Notes under the pieces: model-generated
Seen by the model: the letters and a program-made list of their open reading frames with translations, nothing else
Databases searched by the model: none
What the model was told of the DNA's origin: nothing
In this document: positions 1-11,234 of the stretch, piece by piece
How positions within the stretch are numbered: the stretch's first letter is position 1
How the letters are laid out: each line of letters starts with the position of its first letter
From: Meloidogyne chitwoodi
Taxonomy: Eukaryota; Nematoda; Chromadorea; Rhabditida; Meloidogynidae
Direction: 5' to 3'
Assembly: GCA_015183035.1 (NCBI GenBank)
Contig: JACZZP010000002.1
Location: forward strand, 248,001-312,000
DNA length: 64,000 nt
Translations under genes and position numbers: made by a program

Positions 1-1480
1 TCGAAAATTAGAGTTGGAAAGAATTGTTAGACAGTTGGAAAATGGTAATTATATAAAAAAATTTTAAATAAATTTTAGGCATTAAAACATTTTTTCATAA
101 AAATGTTATAAATTTAAAATAATTTTTAATGATAAAATAATTGAATAAATTATTGAATTCAAAAGAGAAAATAAAGTTAAGAAATTTTATTTTAATATAT
201 TAATTAATGTTATTTATTTATCTAAAAAATCTGTTATTTTTAATAAAAATTCTGATACATTAATTTGTTGATTTAAAGTAATTTAGGAAAATTTGTAATT
301 ATTTTTATAAAAATATAAAAATAAATTTTATATATAAAAAGAACTGAATGGCCGAGTACTTGTAACAACTGCTGATGCGACGCAAGGACACGAAGCAGAC
401 GTCACGGTAGTATTTACAACAGTTTCTGAATTTCAGGAAAAATCAGACGAGGGAAAAGACCATTTTGCTGTGATCATGATCGAGTGAAAGTCAGCCAATT
501 TGAAAGATGAGCTACAAGAAGCTCAATCATTAATTAAAAAATTGAATGAAAAAGAAATGTCAGTCATGGAAATAATGGAAAAAAAATTGATTTAAATGAA
601 ATAAATTTAAAGTTTCAAAAAAGAAATGATGAGGAAAAAAAATTAAATAAAAAAATTGAAGAATTAAACATTTTACTGGATGAAAAAATAGGAAATTAGA
701 AGAGTTACAATGTAGACTTGACGTTTATGCATATAATCAATCTTTAAGGTAGATATAAAAATTTTTAAATAATAAATTTAGGGTAAAGAGGCAAAACACA
801 GTTTTCCAAAATACATTCCAGACAAAACACCGTCTAAAAAATATTTTAATTTAAATGATTTATTGTGTTTTAAATTAAAAATAAAAGCTTTCTTCATAAC
901 AGTAAAATTAATAATTTAAAAAAGAAATCAATAAATAATTCAAAATTTTTACTATAAAAAATATTTTTTTATAGAAATTAAAGCATTACAAGAAGAACAT
1001 GAAATTGAAAAAAATCAAATTTTGAATGAACTAAATTCTGCTCATTTACAATTAAAAGATTCAAAGAAACGAGTAGATGAAGATGTCATTGAACAATATG
1101 AAGTAAAGCGAAAACGTGCAGCAAAAGAATTGGAAAGTGTTGTTCAACAACTTGCCGAAGCAGAAGCATCACAGAAGAGGGCAGAAAATTCCAAAATGAA
1201 AATGATGGAGGATGAAGTCTCTTTTATTATAAAAATGAAAAATAATTTAAAATTTTTAATAAATCTGAGATTATTTTAAAAAATATAAAATAATAAAAAT
1301 AATAATATTAATTTTAATTATTAGGATTATGTATGTTAAAATACATATATATATATATATTTTTGTAGATATGAAAAAACAACTTGCGGATGAAAGGCAA
1401 GAACATGAACTGGCATTAAAAAATAATGAAAAAAGCGCAAGTGTTATATTCGGGCTTTCATTTAAATATTTTCATTATTT
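1..1480 (+). pseudogene. Broken myosin-rod / paramyosin-like coiled-coil fragment
   Basis: Stretches of heptad-rich coding sequence are scattered between AT-rich gaps: RKLELERIVRQLEN (2-49), LKDELQEAQSLIKKLNE (about 506-556), a Lys/Glu-rich block (591-750), a long block containing QYEVKRKRAAKELESVVQQL (976-1218), and MKKQLADERQEHE (about 1370-1460). These resemble the rod of muscle myosin heavy chain or paramyosin. The frame is interrupted by TGA at 485, TAA at 593 and TAG at 697, and the blocks lie in different frames, so some joints cannot be introns. No ATG, head domain or clean 3' end is visible, and the window edge cuts the left side. I read it as a decayed partial copy. An assembly-damaged real gene is the alternative. 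Confidence 0.55.
341..487 (+). pseudogene. Fragment resembling the C-terminal core of an SF1 (UPF1/AAA_12-type) helicase
   Basis: An open frame of 48 codons reads VLVTTADATQGHEADVTVVF followed by TTVSEF and ends at TGA 485-487. The pattern T-x-D-x-x-QG-x-E-x-D-x-x-x-V is that of motif V and its surroundings in superfamily 1 helicases, where the segment precedes the arginine-finger motif VI. No motif VI or upstream helicase domain is present. The segment lies between two myosin-rod-like blocks and is unrelated to them, so it looks like inserted or shuffled debris. Codon composition is more GC-rich than its surroundings. Confidence 0.45.
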
Positions 1481-1700
1481 GTATATTTGAGTAAGAAACG
1501 AAAATTTTTAAAACAATTCTTTATTTCTTAGACTCTAAAATAAAACATTAAAAAAATAGTATATTTGTTAGAGAAAAAAATTAGAAAATGAAAAATTTTC
1601 CTTACATTTTACGTTTATTTTAAATATATATTTCATTTCTGATAGTGTATTTTTAAACTTTCTTTTTTAGAATATACATACTTTTTTATTTTCTTTCAAT

Positions 1701-3759
1701 ATGATGCAAAATTTGCAAGATACCGAAGCTGTTAATAATTCTCTTATGAATAAACAACAATTGCCAGCTCCACAAAATCCAACACAGCAACATTCATATC
1801 CTCAGCAACAACAACAACATCAATTTGGCCATGCTCCGCCAGATTGCACTATTTGGATGGGTGATTTATGTCCTGAATGGGATGCTGGATATATTCGTGA
1901 AGCATATGGACAATACGGGAAGGATATTTCAAATGTTAAAATGGTTACTACTGATCAGGGATCGAGAGTTTGTTTTTTATTTTTTAGAAGATTCAAAGCT
2001 TAAATTATTCTTTTTGAATTATCAAGAGATTGGCACTTAAATTTTTAGTTTTTTCAATTTTAAGAAAGCTACTTATTGTTTTGTTGAGTTTACTGATGAA
2101 GAATCTGCTCGGACGGCACTTTTAGATGTTAATGGAAAACCGGTTTGTATCAACTTTTCTTTTTTTAATGCGTCCGCCGAACTTTTTATTATTTTTAGTT
2201 TCCAAATGATCCATCAGGAAGAGCTCGTTTTAACCTTGCCTTTGCAAATTCTCCACATCATATGTATTTTTTAAAACTTAAATTTCTCATTTTTGTTTAT
2301 TTTAAGGTCTGTTGAATACAACCTTTTTGTGAATAATTTGTCTCCAGATGTTGATGACGTGTCGCTTTTTCGGGTATTTTTTCACTGAACTTTTAATTAA
2401 ATAAAAATCATTTTTAAAACCTTTTTAAACTTTTAGTTATTTGGAGAACGTTATCGCTCCTGTCGTGGTGCCAAAGTTTACCGAACTGAAGATGGTTATT
2501 CAAAAGAGCAAGGTTTTGTTAGATTCACCTCTGAAACTGATCAACAAAAGGCTTTGGTATTTTTTTATATTTTTCGTTTTAAAATTTTTTTGTTTTTTAG
2601 GTAGAAATGAACAAACAATCCTTTTTTGGCCGTGAATTATTCTTAAAGTTGGCCCGGCCAAAGACTAGAGGAGCTGGGCGTTTTGGCCCACGTGGTGTTC
2701 ATGGATCAACTTCTTTGATGGGTGCTCCCCCTTCTTATCCAGCACCTGGTTTTTTTGGTATAAATAAATTTTATTTTTATATTTTTGAATATTTTTTTGT
2801 TTAAGTTCCAAATCAATCTCTTCCATTGGTCGCGGCCAATCTTCCTTATGGAATTTTACCTGGAGGACATCTTTCAATGGCAACGCCTTATGGAACACAA
2901 TTAGCTTCAAACCATGGAATGGCAGGTTTTGGTGGAATGCCAACAGCTCAACAATTTGCGGGACAGCCACTTATCGTTGGGAATACATTCCAACAGAATC
3001 CGTATATTCAACAACAGGTTTATTAATTTTTTAAAATTATGAATAAATTCTTATTTTTCAACTTTAAATTATTAAATTTCATTGGTTTAAATTTAAATTT
3101 ATTTTTTAAATTCAGCAACAACAAAATTATTTTAATTCTGGTGCTGTTATTCCTCAAATGGGAATGCCTGCTGGAGGTGTTGCTCAATATCCTCAAATTC
3201 AACAACAGCAGCAACACATCGCTGCTCATGTTCAACCTCATTTGACCCAACCGGCTAAACCTGAGATTCACCCTTATTATGAAGGTTTTTTTTAATTAAT
3301 TTTATGTGTTTTTTGTCTTTTTACCTAAATAATCTGTTTGTTTTTTCTATAATTTTTTTGGGTAATACTTCAGTTTAGTATTTTTCTTTATCCCCAATTT
3401 TTTTAATTTTTACAATTTTTATGGTTCTGCTTCTGGCAACTAAGAATAGGAATAAATTTTGCTAAAAAAATGGTGGAGAAGGAAAAATAGTTGGTGGCCT
3501 TAACTGAAATTTATAATTTTCCGTTATTGATTAAATGTTGCTAAAGCAATAAAAAATAAAAATTAGAGCAATAAGAAAGTAAAAAAAGCGTTCTTTTTTT
3601 TAACTTATAGATGTTGAGCCTTTACCTGTTGAAGAACACAATGCTCTTTTAATAAATTCGAGTGGAGAATTACTCACATCAATCGAAGCTAGCCGTTGGG
3701 GAGCTGTCGCTTTTACGCCTGATTTGCGGTTAAAAGAGCTTCAAAATGTTTTACATTGA
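1701..3759 (+). CDS. TRNAU1AP: SECp43/TRNAU1AP-like protein with two RRM domains
   Basis: Exons start at 1701-1967, 2065-2142 and 2199 onward and run to a TGA at 3757-3759, giving a protein of about 425 residues. After a Gln-rich N-terminus, RRM1 begins at about residue 49 with CTIWMGDL and has ATYCFVEFTDEESAR as its RNP1 strand. RRM2 has YNLFVNNLSPDVDD, then the SECp43-typical CRGAKVYRTEDGYSK and GFVRFT. A long Gly/Pro/Gln/Met-rich tail follows, ending with SIEASRWGAVAFTPD. In animals this family binds tRNA-Sec and assists selenoprotein synthesis. The related Nam8/RBP45 proteins bind U-rich RNA and are the main alternative assignment. Introns are short with donors such as gtttgt and gttttt. 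A possible trans-splice acceptor (ttttttag) lies about 30 bases upstream of the ATG. Confidence 0.8.
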
Positions 3760-4031
3760 TTTGAAAGAAGAAAAAAATTTTTTTAATTGAAAATGACTTT
3801 TTGAGAGACTTTTTTGTTAATTAAATGTTTTTATCAGTATATAATTTTTTTGTTTTTTTTTAATTTTACTTCAATTATAGTATATATATACTTATACACA
3901 ATTTTCTTATACTATTAAGTAAATTTTAAATTATTTATTTTTCTATTTATTTTTAAAAATGGAATAATATTTTATAAATATTTTTATTTTTAAATTTTTT
4001 TATTTTTATAAAACTGCGAATTTGAAGAAAA

Positions 4032-7000
4032 ATGGGAGTTGGTATTGTAACGCGGATGGATGACATTTATTTTTATGTTTGGTCATGGGGACATGGATAT
4101 AAAGAATTTAGATGTCGAAAAGTTCCAGGAAAGGAGTTCAAGGTTTTTTGAATTTTTTTAAATTTTTATTTTTAAGGGTTTTGGGTCAAAAAGAGAATTT
4201 TTTGAAGATTTGGGTTAATTAATTTTTTTAATTTAAAAAGTTAATTCTGATTTTTTTCTATTTCAGCATGGCGAACACATTTATTTTACTTCTCCAAATG
4301 AAAATGTTGAAACTTTAGATTCAAATCGTTGTGAAAGAGCAAGTAGACAATTAACTGTTTTTCCGAGTAGAAATTGTATTTGGAAGGTTTTTTTTAAATT
4401 TTAATATTTTTAAATTAATATTTAAATAAACTTTAAGGTAGAATGTTTAATTACTTTTGCTCCAAAAGAGTTTGATGTTTTTAAGAAAATTCAGGAACAA
4501 CTTCCGGTTAAAAATTAATTTATTTTTATTAAAAATTTTTCTTAAATATAAAAAAAATATTTTTATTTTTAAAATTTCAGAATTGTAAAGCTTTGGCATT
4601 TTCTGATGAATTTTGTTATGTTGCTAGTTTTAAAGATAATGTACACATTAAAACGGGTGATGTATACAAATCTTATGTTACAAGGTTTTTTTTTAATTAA
4701 ATATTTTTATTTAATTAATTTTTAACTAAAAAGAATTCCTTCAAAATATGATGAATGGATACCTAAACTTGGAACTCCTTTTTGTCTAATTGATAAACAT
4801 GAAAAAATTTTTGATAGAGAAAAGGCTCATGAATTGCTGCATAAAGTTGTAAGTTTTTGATAATTAACAATAAGACTATAGTTCTGATTTGTTGTTTAAA
4901 AAATTGTTTAAAAATCAGAATTTCTCTATTTAACAATCAGAATTTCTATTTAACAATCAGAATTTGTTGTTTAAAAATCAGAATTTGTTGTTTAAAATCA
5001 GAATTCTGATGTTAAAAATCAGAATTTGTTGTTTAAAAATCAGAATTTGTTGTTTAAAAGTCAGAATTTCTCTATTTAAAAATCAGAATATTTTTATTTA
5101 AATATTTTACTCCAAAAAAATATATTCTGATTTTATATATTTTAATATTCTAATTATATATTTATAGCCTTGGAAAAAAATAATGGGATCTGATAATAGC
5201 CGAAGAAATTCATCAACAACAAGTACTGAAAAAAACATATTATCAAAGGTTTTATTTTTTTTAAATAAAATTTTATTTTCTTTTTATTAAAAATTTTTAT
5301 TTTAGAAAATTTATTCCACCACTTCAAATTTATTTGATGAAAGGCCTGACAGTGATGAAAATGATGAGAAAACAGAAGAGGTTTTTTATTTTTTTTTAAA
5401 CTTATTAATTTTCTTTTTTGTCAAAAATTATTTTTAGAATCCATTTTTTGTGACTTTTTGATTAATTTATTTAAAATATTTTTTTTGAAGGGTTTTTGCA
5501 CCTAAAAAACGTTTTTTAATTTTTAAAATATTTTCTTTTTTATATTTTTTAGGAACAACAAAATAAATTCAATTTTATCAAATCTAACATTTTTCAACTT
5601 GATAATAATGAACCAAAAAATGATTTTCAAAATTATTCAAACAATTTTGAAGACCAAAAGGAAGATTTTGAACAAATTAATAATAATACAAAAATTGTTC
5701 AAAAATCAGAAAATCAACAAGGTATTTTAAAAAAATGTGGTCAACAAAATTTAAAAAAAGAAGAAGAAAATGATGAAATTAAAATTTATACTGGACTTGT
5801 TGTTGAAGCAGACAAGTTTGGCTTAATAATTTGGAATAGAACGCATGATTTGGTTAGAGCTCCAGCTTTGCCCATTATTGGATTGGAAAAAAGAGTTTTT
5901 TTATTTTTTTAATTTATAAACATTTTAAATTTTTTATTTAGTGGCCAATTTCTACCTGGGTTAATTATCGTGCTTTTTTTGATGATTCGGGAAGTTCGTC
6001 ACAACAGCAAAATAATAATAATATTATTGCTCATTTTAATCGTTGTCAATACACTGCATATGATATTTTTACTTCAGATGTTGATCGTCCAGTGTTATTT
6101 CGTAAAGCAGAAAATACTATTCAGGTTTGGAAAATTTTTTGAAAATTTTTTTAAAAATTTTTTGAAAATTTTTTTGCAAATTTTTTTACAAATTAAAAAA
6201 ATTTTTTTTTTAACTTTAAAAAAAAAAATTGAAATTTTTTTTAAAGATGGAATGTCAACTTTTTGGACCCATTCGTTACGTTGGAGATGACCTTATACTT
6301 GTAAACGAACCATTTTTGGGAATTGTTTTATGCGCAAAAGATTTACGTTTAGTTCAAAGATTGGAGTATGGTTGGACAGAATATGTAACGGTTTGGGAAA
6401 AAATTTAATTAAAAATTAATTAATTAAATAAATAGGCTTTTATTACTTTTACCAAAGAATATCCAGATTTATGTCGTTGGATTGCTTTAGCGATTAAATG
6501 TACTGCTGTAGATGGTGAATGGCTTGAGGTTTTTTTTGAAATTTTTTTTAATTTTTAAATCACCTTTTCAAGCTTGAAAAGCCATTAATTGCTAAATCTA
6601 TGTTTTCTGAAGGTGTAGCAGAAAATCGAGATGAACGCTTATTGGAAAATTTTGTTGAACGTTCCAAGGAAAATGAAGAATGCATTAATCAAAATTACGA
6701 GGAAATTGAACGTGATAAGTGTTATGCATTCAATGGCTTTAATATGTACTCTCACAAGGTTGGTTAAATTAATTAATAAAAAAATATTTCAAAATGTCCA
6801 ATAGTCAAAAATATTTCAAAATGTCCAATTGTCAAAAATATTTCAAAATGTCCAATAGTCAAAAATATTTCAAAATGTCCAATTTTCTTCTTTAGAAATC
6901 TCATCATATCCATTCCATATCTACCGGAGTGTGTGACTTTTCATTAAATTCAATAACTCCTTCAAGTAGTAATTCACCACCACTTGAAAATAATATTTTA

Positions 7001-7833
7001 AATAATAATAAATCATCACAAGAAGAAGAAGAAGAAGATAATTTAATTTATTGGAATGAATTTGATGAAAATAATAATTATGAAAATGAAGAAAATGATC
7101 AAAATATTAATGAAATAACAATTTTAAAATATACAGAAAATCCTTGTACAATTAAAAAACATTCAAAAACAACTCCTAAATTAATTGAAATTGATGGAAA
7201 TAAAAAAGGTTATTTTTTAGATAATAATAAAAATAAAGAAGAAGAAGAAGAATTTATTTATTTGCGTAAAATTGGATTAACATCACAAGAATTTTGTTCT
7301 TTTTTTACTACACAACAACAACAAGGAATAGTAGAAGATGAAAATAATAAAAATAAAAAGAAGAAAAATTTAGTTGAGGAAGAAGATAATTTTGTTGTTA
7401 AAGGTTTTTATTTAATTTAAATTAAAACTCTCGTTATAAGGACACCCTTTGGGGAACACTCCGTTTATAGGGACACCCTCATTGGAAGGTCCAAATTGGA
7501 GTTTTTTCTTCAAAAAATGGATTAATGAAAAAAATCCGTTTATAAGAACACCTTCTAATTTTCCCTTTGAGTGTCCTTATAAAGGGAGTCAATCAGAATT
7601 TAATTTTCCCCTCTATATTTTCAGAATCTCCAATTAAACAAAATAACAATAAGCCAGTGGTAGTAATACTTCCAAGCTTTGATGCATCACAAGTGGAAGA
7701 ATCATCACTCACTCAAATCGACTTTTCTCCTCCACAACAACTTTTACCAGATTTTTCAATTGAAGAATATGCAAATAAATATTTTAATGATAATGAAAAT
7801 AGTGGAGGGACAACAGATTTTATTAAATTGTGA
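4032..7833 (+). CDS. Uncharacterised large protein with an internal repeated module
   Basis: About 14 exons can be joined in frame from ATG 4032 (MGVGIVTRMDD) to TGA 7831-7833, giving nearly 800 residues. I do not recognise the family. The N-terminal module GIVTRMDDIYFYVWSWGH and a central one, GLVVEADKFGLIIWNRTH (about 5790-5850), share G-x-V-x-x-x-D-x(6)-W-x-x-x-H, so the protein has at least two copies of one fold. Between them is an acidic, Asn/Gln-rich linker. A third folded part (about 5940-6770) contains WVNYRAFF and CQLFGPIRYVGDDL. The C-terminal third is low-complexity with Glu and Asn runs (EEEEED, NNNNK). No signal peptide or membrane segment is seen. Introns carry tandem repeats (4917-5095, 6782-6890) and a TIR element (7428-7590). 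Confidence 0.65.
4917..5095. repeat. Intronic tandem repeat built on AATCAGAATTTGTTGTTTA
   Basis: About eight imperfect copies of a 17-20 base unit containing aatcagaatttgttgttt sit in one intron of the uncharacterised gene. The core TCAGAATTT is the reverse complement of the AAATTCTGA repeat found in many other introns of this window. Confidence 0.8.
6782..6890. repeat. 27-bp intronic minisatellite, four copies
   Basis: Four near-identical 27-base units, each with atttcaaaatgtccaat followed by agtc or tgtc, fill most of an intron. The same tcaaaatgtccaat core forms arrays at 61138-61350 and, inverted, at 25865-26000. Confidence 0.85.
7428..7590. repeat. Copy of the CTCCCGTTATAAGGACACC terminal-inverted-repeat element
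   Basis: Starts with aactctcgttataaggacac and ends with gtgtccttataaagggagtc, which are inverted copies about 160 bases apart. It lies in the last intron of the uncharacterised gene. Further members lie at 10806-10991, 16285-16430 and 24835-25022, and partial ones at 14918-14964 and 49926-49980. MITE-like; no coding capacity. Confidence 0.75.
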
Positions 7834-8292
7834 GAGGTTTGACTTTTTTTTTTTAATTTTTTCAATTTTATTTTTTGTTAATTTATTTTATTATTTTTAA
7901 AATTTTTCACATCATTTTTTGAAATAGTATTAATTAAAAATATTTATTTATTTTAAAATAATAATGAATTAATTTATAATTTAATATATCCAGTAATCTG
8001 AAAGGCAAAGTAAATATCCTTAGGTATATGTAGGTGTTTTGGGTGGTATATTCTGATTTTTAAAAATCAGAAAAATTATTCTAAAAATCAGAAAAATGTT
8101 TTTAAAAATCAGAAGCATGCTTCTAAAAATCAGAATTTTTTTAAATTCAGAAGCATGCTTCATAAACATATTTCTCAAGTATTGGATTTCATAAACATTT
8201 TACCCCTAGTAAAATTACTATTTTATATAAAATTAGGTCTGTCTCAAATAATTGAAAATTAAAAAATATTCTAAATATTATAATTCATTTTC
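7834..8292. other. Convergent intergenic spacer with TCAGAAAA repeats
   Basis: No gene is seen between the two convergent 3' ends. At 8055-8165 there are four or more copies of taaaaatcagaa, including the palindrome agaagcatgcttct near 8110-8125. The rest is AT-rich and presumably holds both polyadenylation sites. Confidence 0.6.
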
Positions 8293-9790
8293 TTATTTTG
8301 TATATTTGTAAAAACCTTCACCCGTTTTAACACCAAATTTTCCTTCAGCTACTAATTTGTCCAAAGTCATTATAGGTTGGAATAGAGGTTCATTTGGATA
8401 TTTTTGATGCCAACCTAAATATAAAAAAATATAAAATTTTATTCAGAAAAAATTAAAAAATTATTTTTGTTAGCTTTAAGACAAGTCAAAAACCCACGAA
8501 AAGAATCTAAAATTTTTTTTATTTTTTTTTTGGAGAAATTCCCCTTATATTTGTGGTATTTTTATTAATTAATTAAAAAAACCTTTAACAATAAATTGCG
8601 TAGTATCTAACCCAACATAATCAGCCAATTGAAATGGACCCATGGGATAACCAGCTCCCAATTTCATAGCCAAATCAATATCTTCTTTGCTAGCATCACC
8701 TCTATCAAACATTCTAATTGCTTCTAACATATAAGGAACAAGAAGACGATTAACTATAAATCCGGGAGTGTCCTTAAATATTTTGAAATAAATTAAAATA
8801 AAAAAGCAAAAACCTTGCAAACAACGGTGACTTTTCCAATATCTTTTCCAAATTGCAAAAGACGTTTAAACGTATCTTCGCTAGTTTGATCAAATTTTAC
8901 TACCTTAAATTGTGTTTAATTTTTTTTTAAGTTTTTTTGTAATTTTTTTGATGTGTTAGAAGTCATAAATGATAAAATAAAAAAGTTTGGCTTCGAAAGG
9001 ATTCGAACTCATGACCCAAAAAATCAAAAATTAGAACAAATCCACTTAACTAAAAAATTAAAAAAACCTCAAGCAGTTTCATTACTGGAACAGGATTAAA
9101 AAAGTGCAAACCACCAAATAACTCTTTATGTTTCAAATTAGCAGCGATATCAGCTAACTTTAATGAAGAAGTATTTGTTGCCAAAATTGTTCCACTAAAA
9201 AATAATTTTTTTTTAATATTTAAAAAAACAAAAAACCTCTTAACAGCATTCTCCACTTTTTCAAACAAATTTTGTTTAACTTCAACATTTTCAACAATCG
9301 CTTCAATAACTAAATCTGCCTTTGAAACAGCTTCAGAAACATTTGTGGAAACAGAAATGTTTTCCACAACTTTTTTAATTAAATTCTGTTGTTGCTAAAT
9401 TTTTTTTTTAATTTTAAAGAAAAATACATAATACTCCTTTAACCTTTTCATCACTTTCATATTGCTTTTTTGCAACTCGTTTTACACTTGCTTCTATTCC
9501 TTTTAATGATTTATCCAAAATTGCTTGGCTTTGGTCAACCAATACAACATTCATGTTTCCCTGTGCGCTGACCTAAATATTTTAAAAATTTTACAAAAAG
9601 AAGCTTCCGAAATGATAAAAAATTTAATCAAAATACTTTTTTGCTACAAAACTTGAAAAAAGATAGAAAAAAGTTTAAAAAAAACCTGCGCAATTCCTGA
9701 CCCCATTAGTCCACTTCCAATAATCGTTACATTTTTAATATTAAAACCAGTTGAGAATGAACGAGAGGCAAGTTGAAAATGATTAAACAT
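8293..9790 (-). CDS. hacd-1: Mitochondrial short-chain L-3-hydroxyacyl-CoA dehydrogenase (HADH)
   Basis: Seven exons on the minus strand give about 300 residues, the normal family length. The N-terminus [16 protein letters not shown] looks like a mitochondrial presequence. It is followed by the NAD-binding Rossmann loop [35 protein letters not shown], the active-site region [17 protein letters not shown] (catalytic His), [14 protein letters not shown], and the C-terminal dimer part [20 protein letters not shown] and [13 protein letters not shown]. It oxidises 3-hydroxyacyl-CoA in the third step of mitochondrial beta-oxidation. Five of six donors are GTTTTT and the other is GTTAAA. A ttttttag acceptor upstream of the ATG suggests trans-splicing. 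The symbol follows the C. elegans orthologue and is inferred. A tRNA-like sequence occupies one intron. Confidence 0.93.
8986..9055 (-). repeat. tRNA-derived sequence (SINE or tRNA pseudogene)
   Basis: On the minus strand an A-box-like TAGTTAAGTGG (9042-9052) is followed, past an AT-rich stretch, by a good B box within GGTCATGAGTTCGAATCC (about 8999-9016) and then TTTCGAAGCCA. The middle is too AT-rich to form an anticodon arm, so a functional tRNA is unlikely. It sits in an HADH intron. Confidence 0.5.
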
Positions 9791-11234
9791 TGTAAAAAAT
9801 GAAAAAAAAAACTAAAAAAAACAACTTTTAAGTAAACAAAAACAAAAAACTGCAAACAAAAATGATTGAAATAAATAAAAAATAGAGAAAAGAAAATATT
9901 GAGAGACTAATGAAGAGACGAAAAAGAAAGATTATTTTATAAATAAAACTGGTTCAATAGAGTGCCTCAGTTTGAGTGCCGCCTAGATTTGAGTGTCTTG
10001 GTTCTTTTTGTTTTAAGAAGACCTTTAACTTAAAATTTTATTTTTAATTTTCAAATATTATTTTAAATAATAAGAACACAGTTTCATATTTCACTCTATC
10101 AATCAAATATATAATATTGCCCTTTATAAAACATAAAAAAGGCAAAAAAAGCATTGATTGAGTGACTTATTTTAAACTCATTTTTAGATCTTAAAGCTGT
10201 CACAGTATTAATGTGTAAAATGATAGGTAGACTTTAAGCTTAAAAACTTAAGTTTATATTATTAGTCAGTTATTTTGCTGATTTTTAAAGCTTTTATAAT
10301 AATTTTAAAATTATTAGTTGAAAAATGACCGATTTTTTAAGTTAAAAAAATTTTTATTTAATTTTTGGATGACATTTTGTCCTTATTTTTAAAAAAAGTT
10401 TGTAGCCACGTATTTATGTTCTAATAAAAAAATATTAATTTTTTTTATTTATTTCAAATTTTAAGGAAATAAACATGTTATGAGTCATTAATGACAAAAC
10501 CACAACATTTTGAAAATTAATAACTTTTGTTAAATTAAAGCTAAAAATTTTTTTTTTTCTATTTTTAGAAAAATGCCTCATCTATTAAATTAAATAATAT
10601 TTTAAATTTTAACTTTATTTTAAAAATTGTTACAGGCTTTAAACTGCCTAAAAACGTTAAAAATACACAACAGCCTTCTCGAAATATATTTCAAGTGTTT
10701 TATTTATTTACTTTAATTATTTTGCTTTTCTTTTGTAAATAATTTATTAAATAAATATTTAAAATAAATATTTAATTAATTTGCCATTTTTTAAATTTTT
10801 AATAGTAAACTCTCGTTATAAGTACACCCCGGTATAACAGGAAATAAGAGTTAGGTATAAGGGCACTACTTAGTCTGTTTAAACAAGAGTTATTAAAGGA
10901 TAAAATGTCCTTATAAGTTGGAGTTATTTATGTGTCCTTATAACGGGAGTAATTTGAGTAATTTGGGTGTCCTTATAACGGGAGTACCTGGAATTCCTTG
11001 AGAAAAGGGGTATGAAATTAAAAAATTAAATTCCAATAAATTAAAAAATATCACAAAATGCCAAAATTATGCACAAATAATAATATATAAAATTTCAGAA
11101 ATTAAAAAAAAATCCAAATTTAAAAACAAAGCAAACTGAAGATCCTCTTCAATAATAACAACACTCAAAACCTAAATAATAATGATGACCAAACACCAAC
11201 AAATAATATTACTAAATTCGAAAGAAAAGAATTT
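9791..11234. other. Intergenic region between divergent genes, one TIR element
   Basis: No convincing coding exon is seen. 9955-10010 has gagtgcc/gagtgtc motifs like those at 43800-43885. 10806-10991 is a full copy of the CTCCCGTTATAAGGACACC element (starts actctcgttataag, ends ttataacgggagt). The start of the next gene may have a missed upstream exon near 11130-11234, where the frame is open from a TAA at about 11130. Confidence 0.6.
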
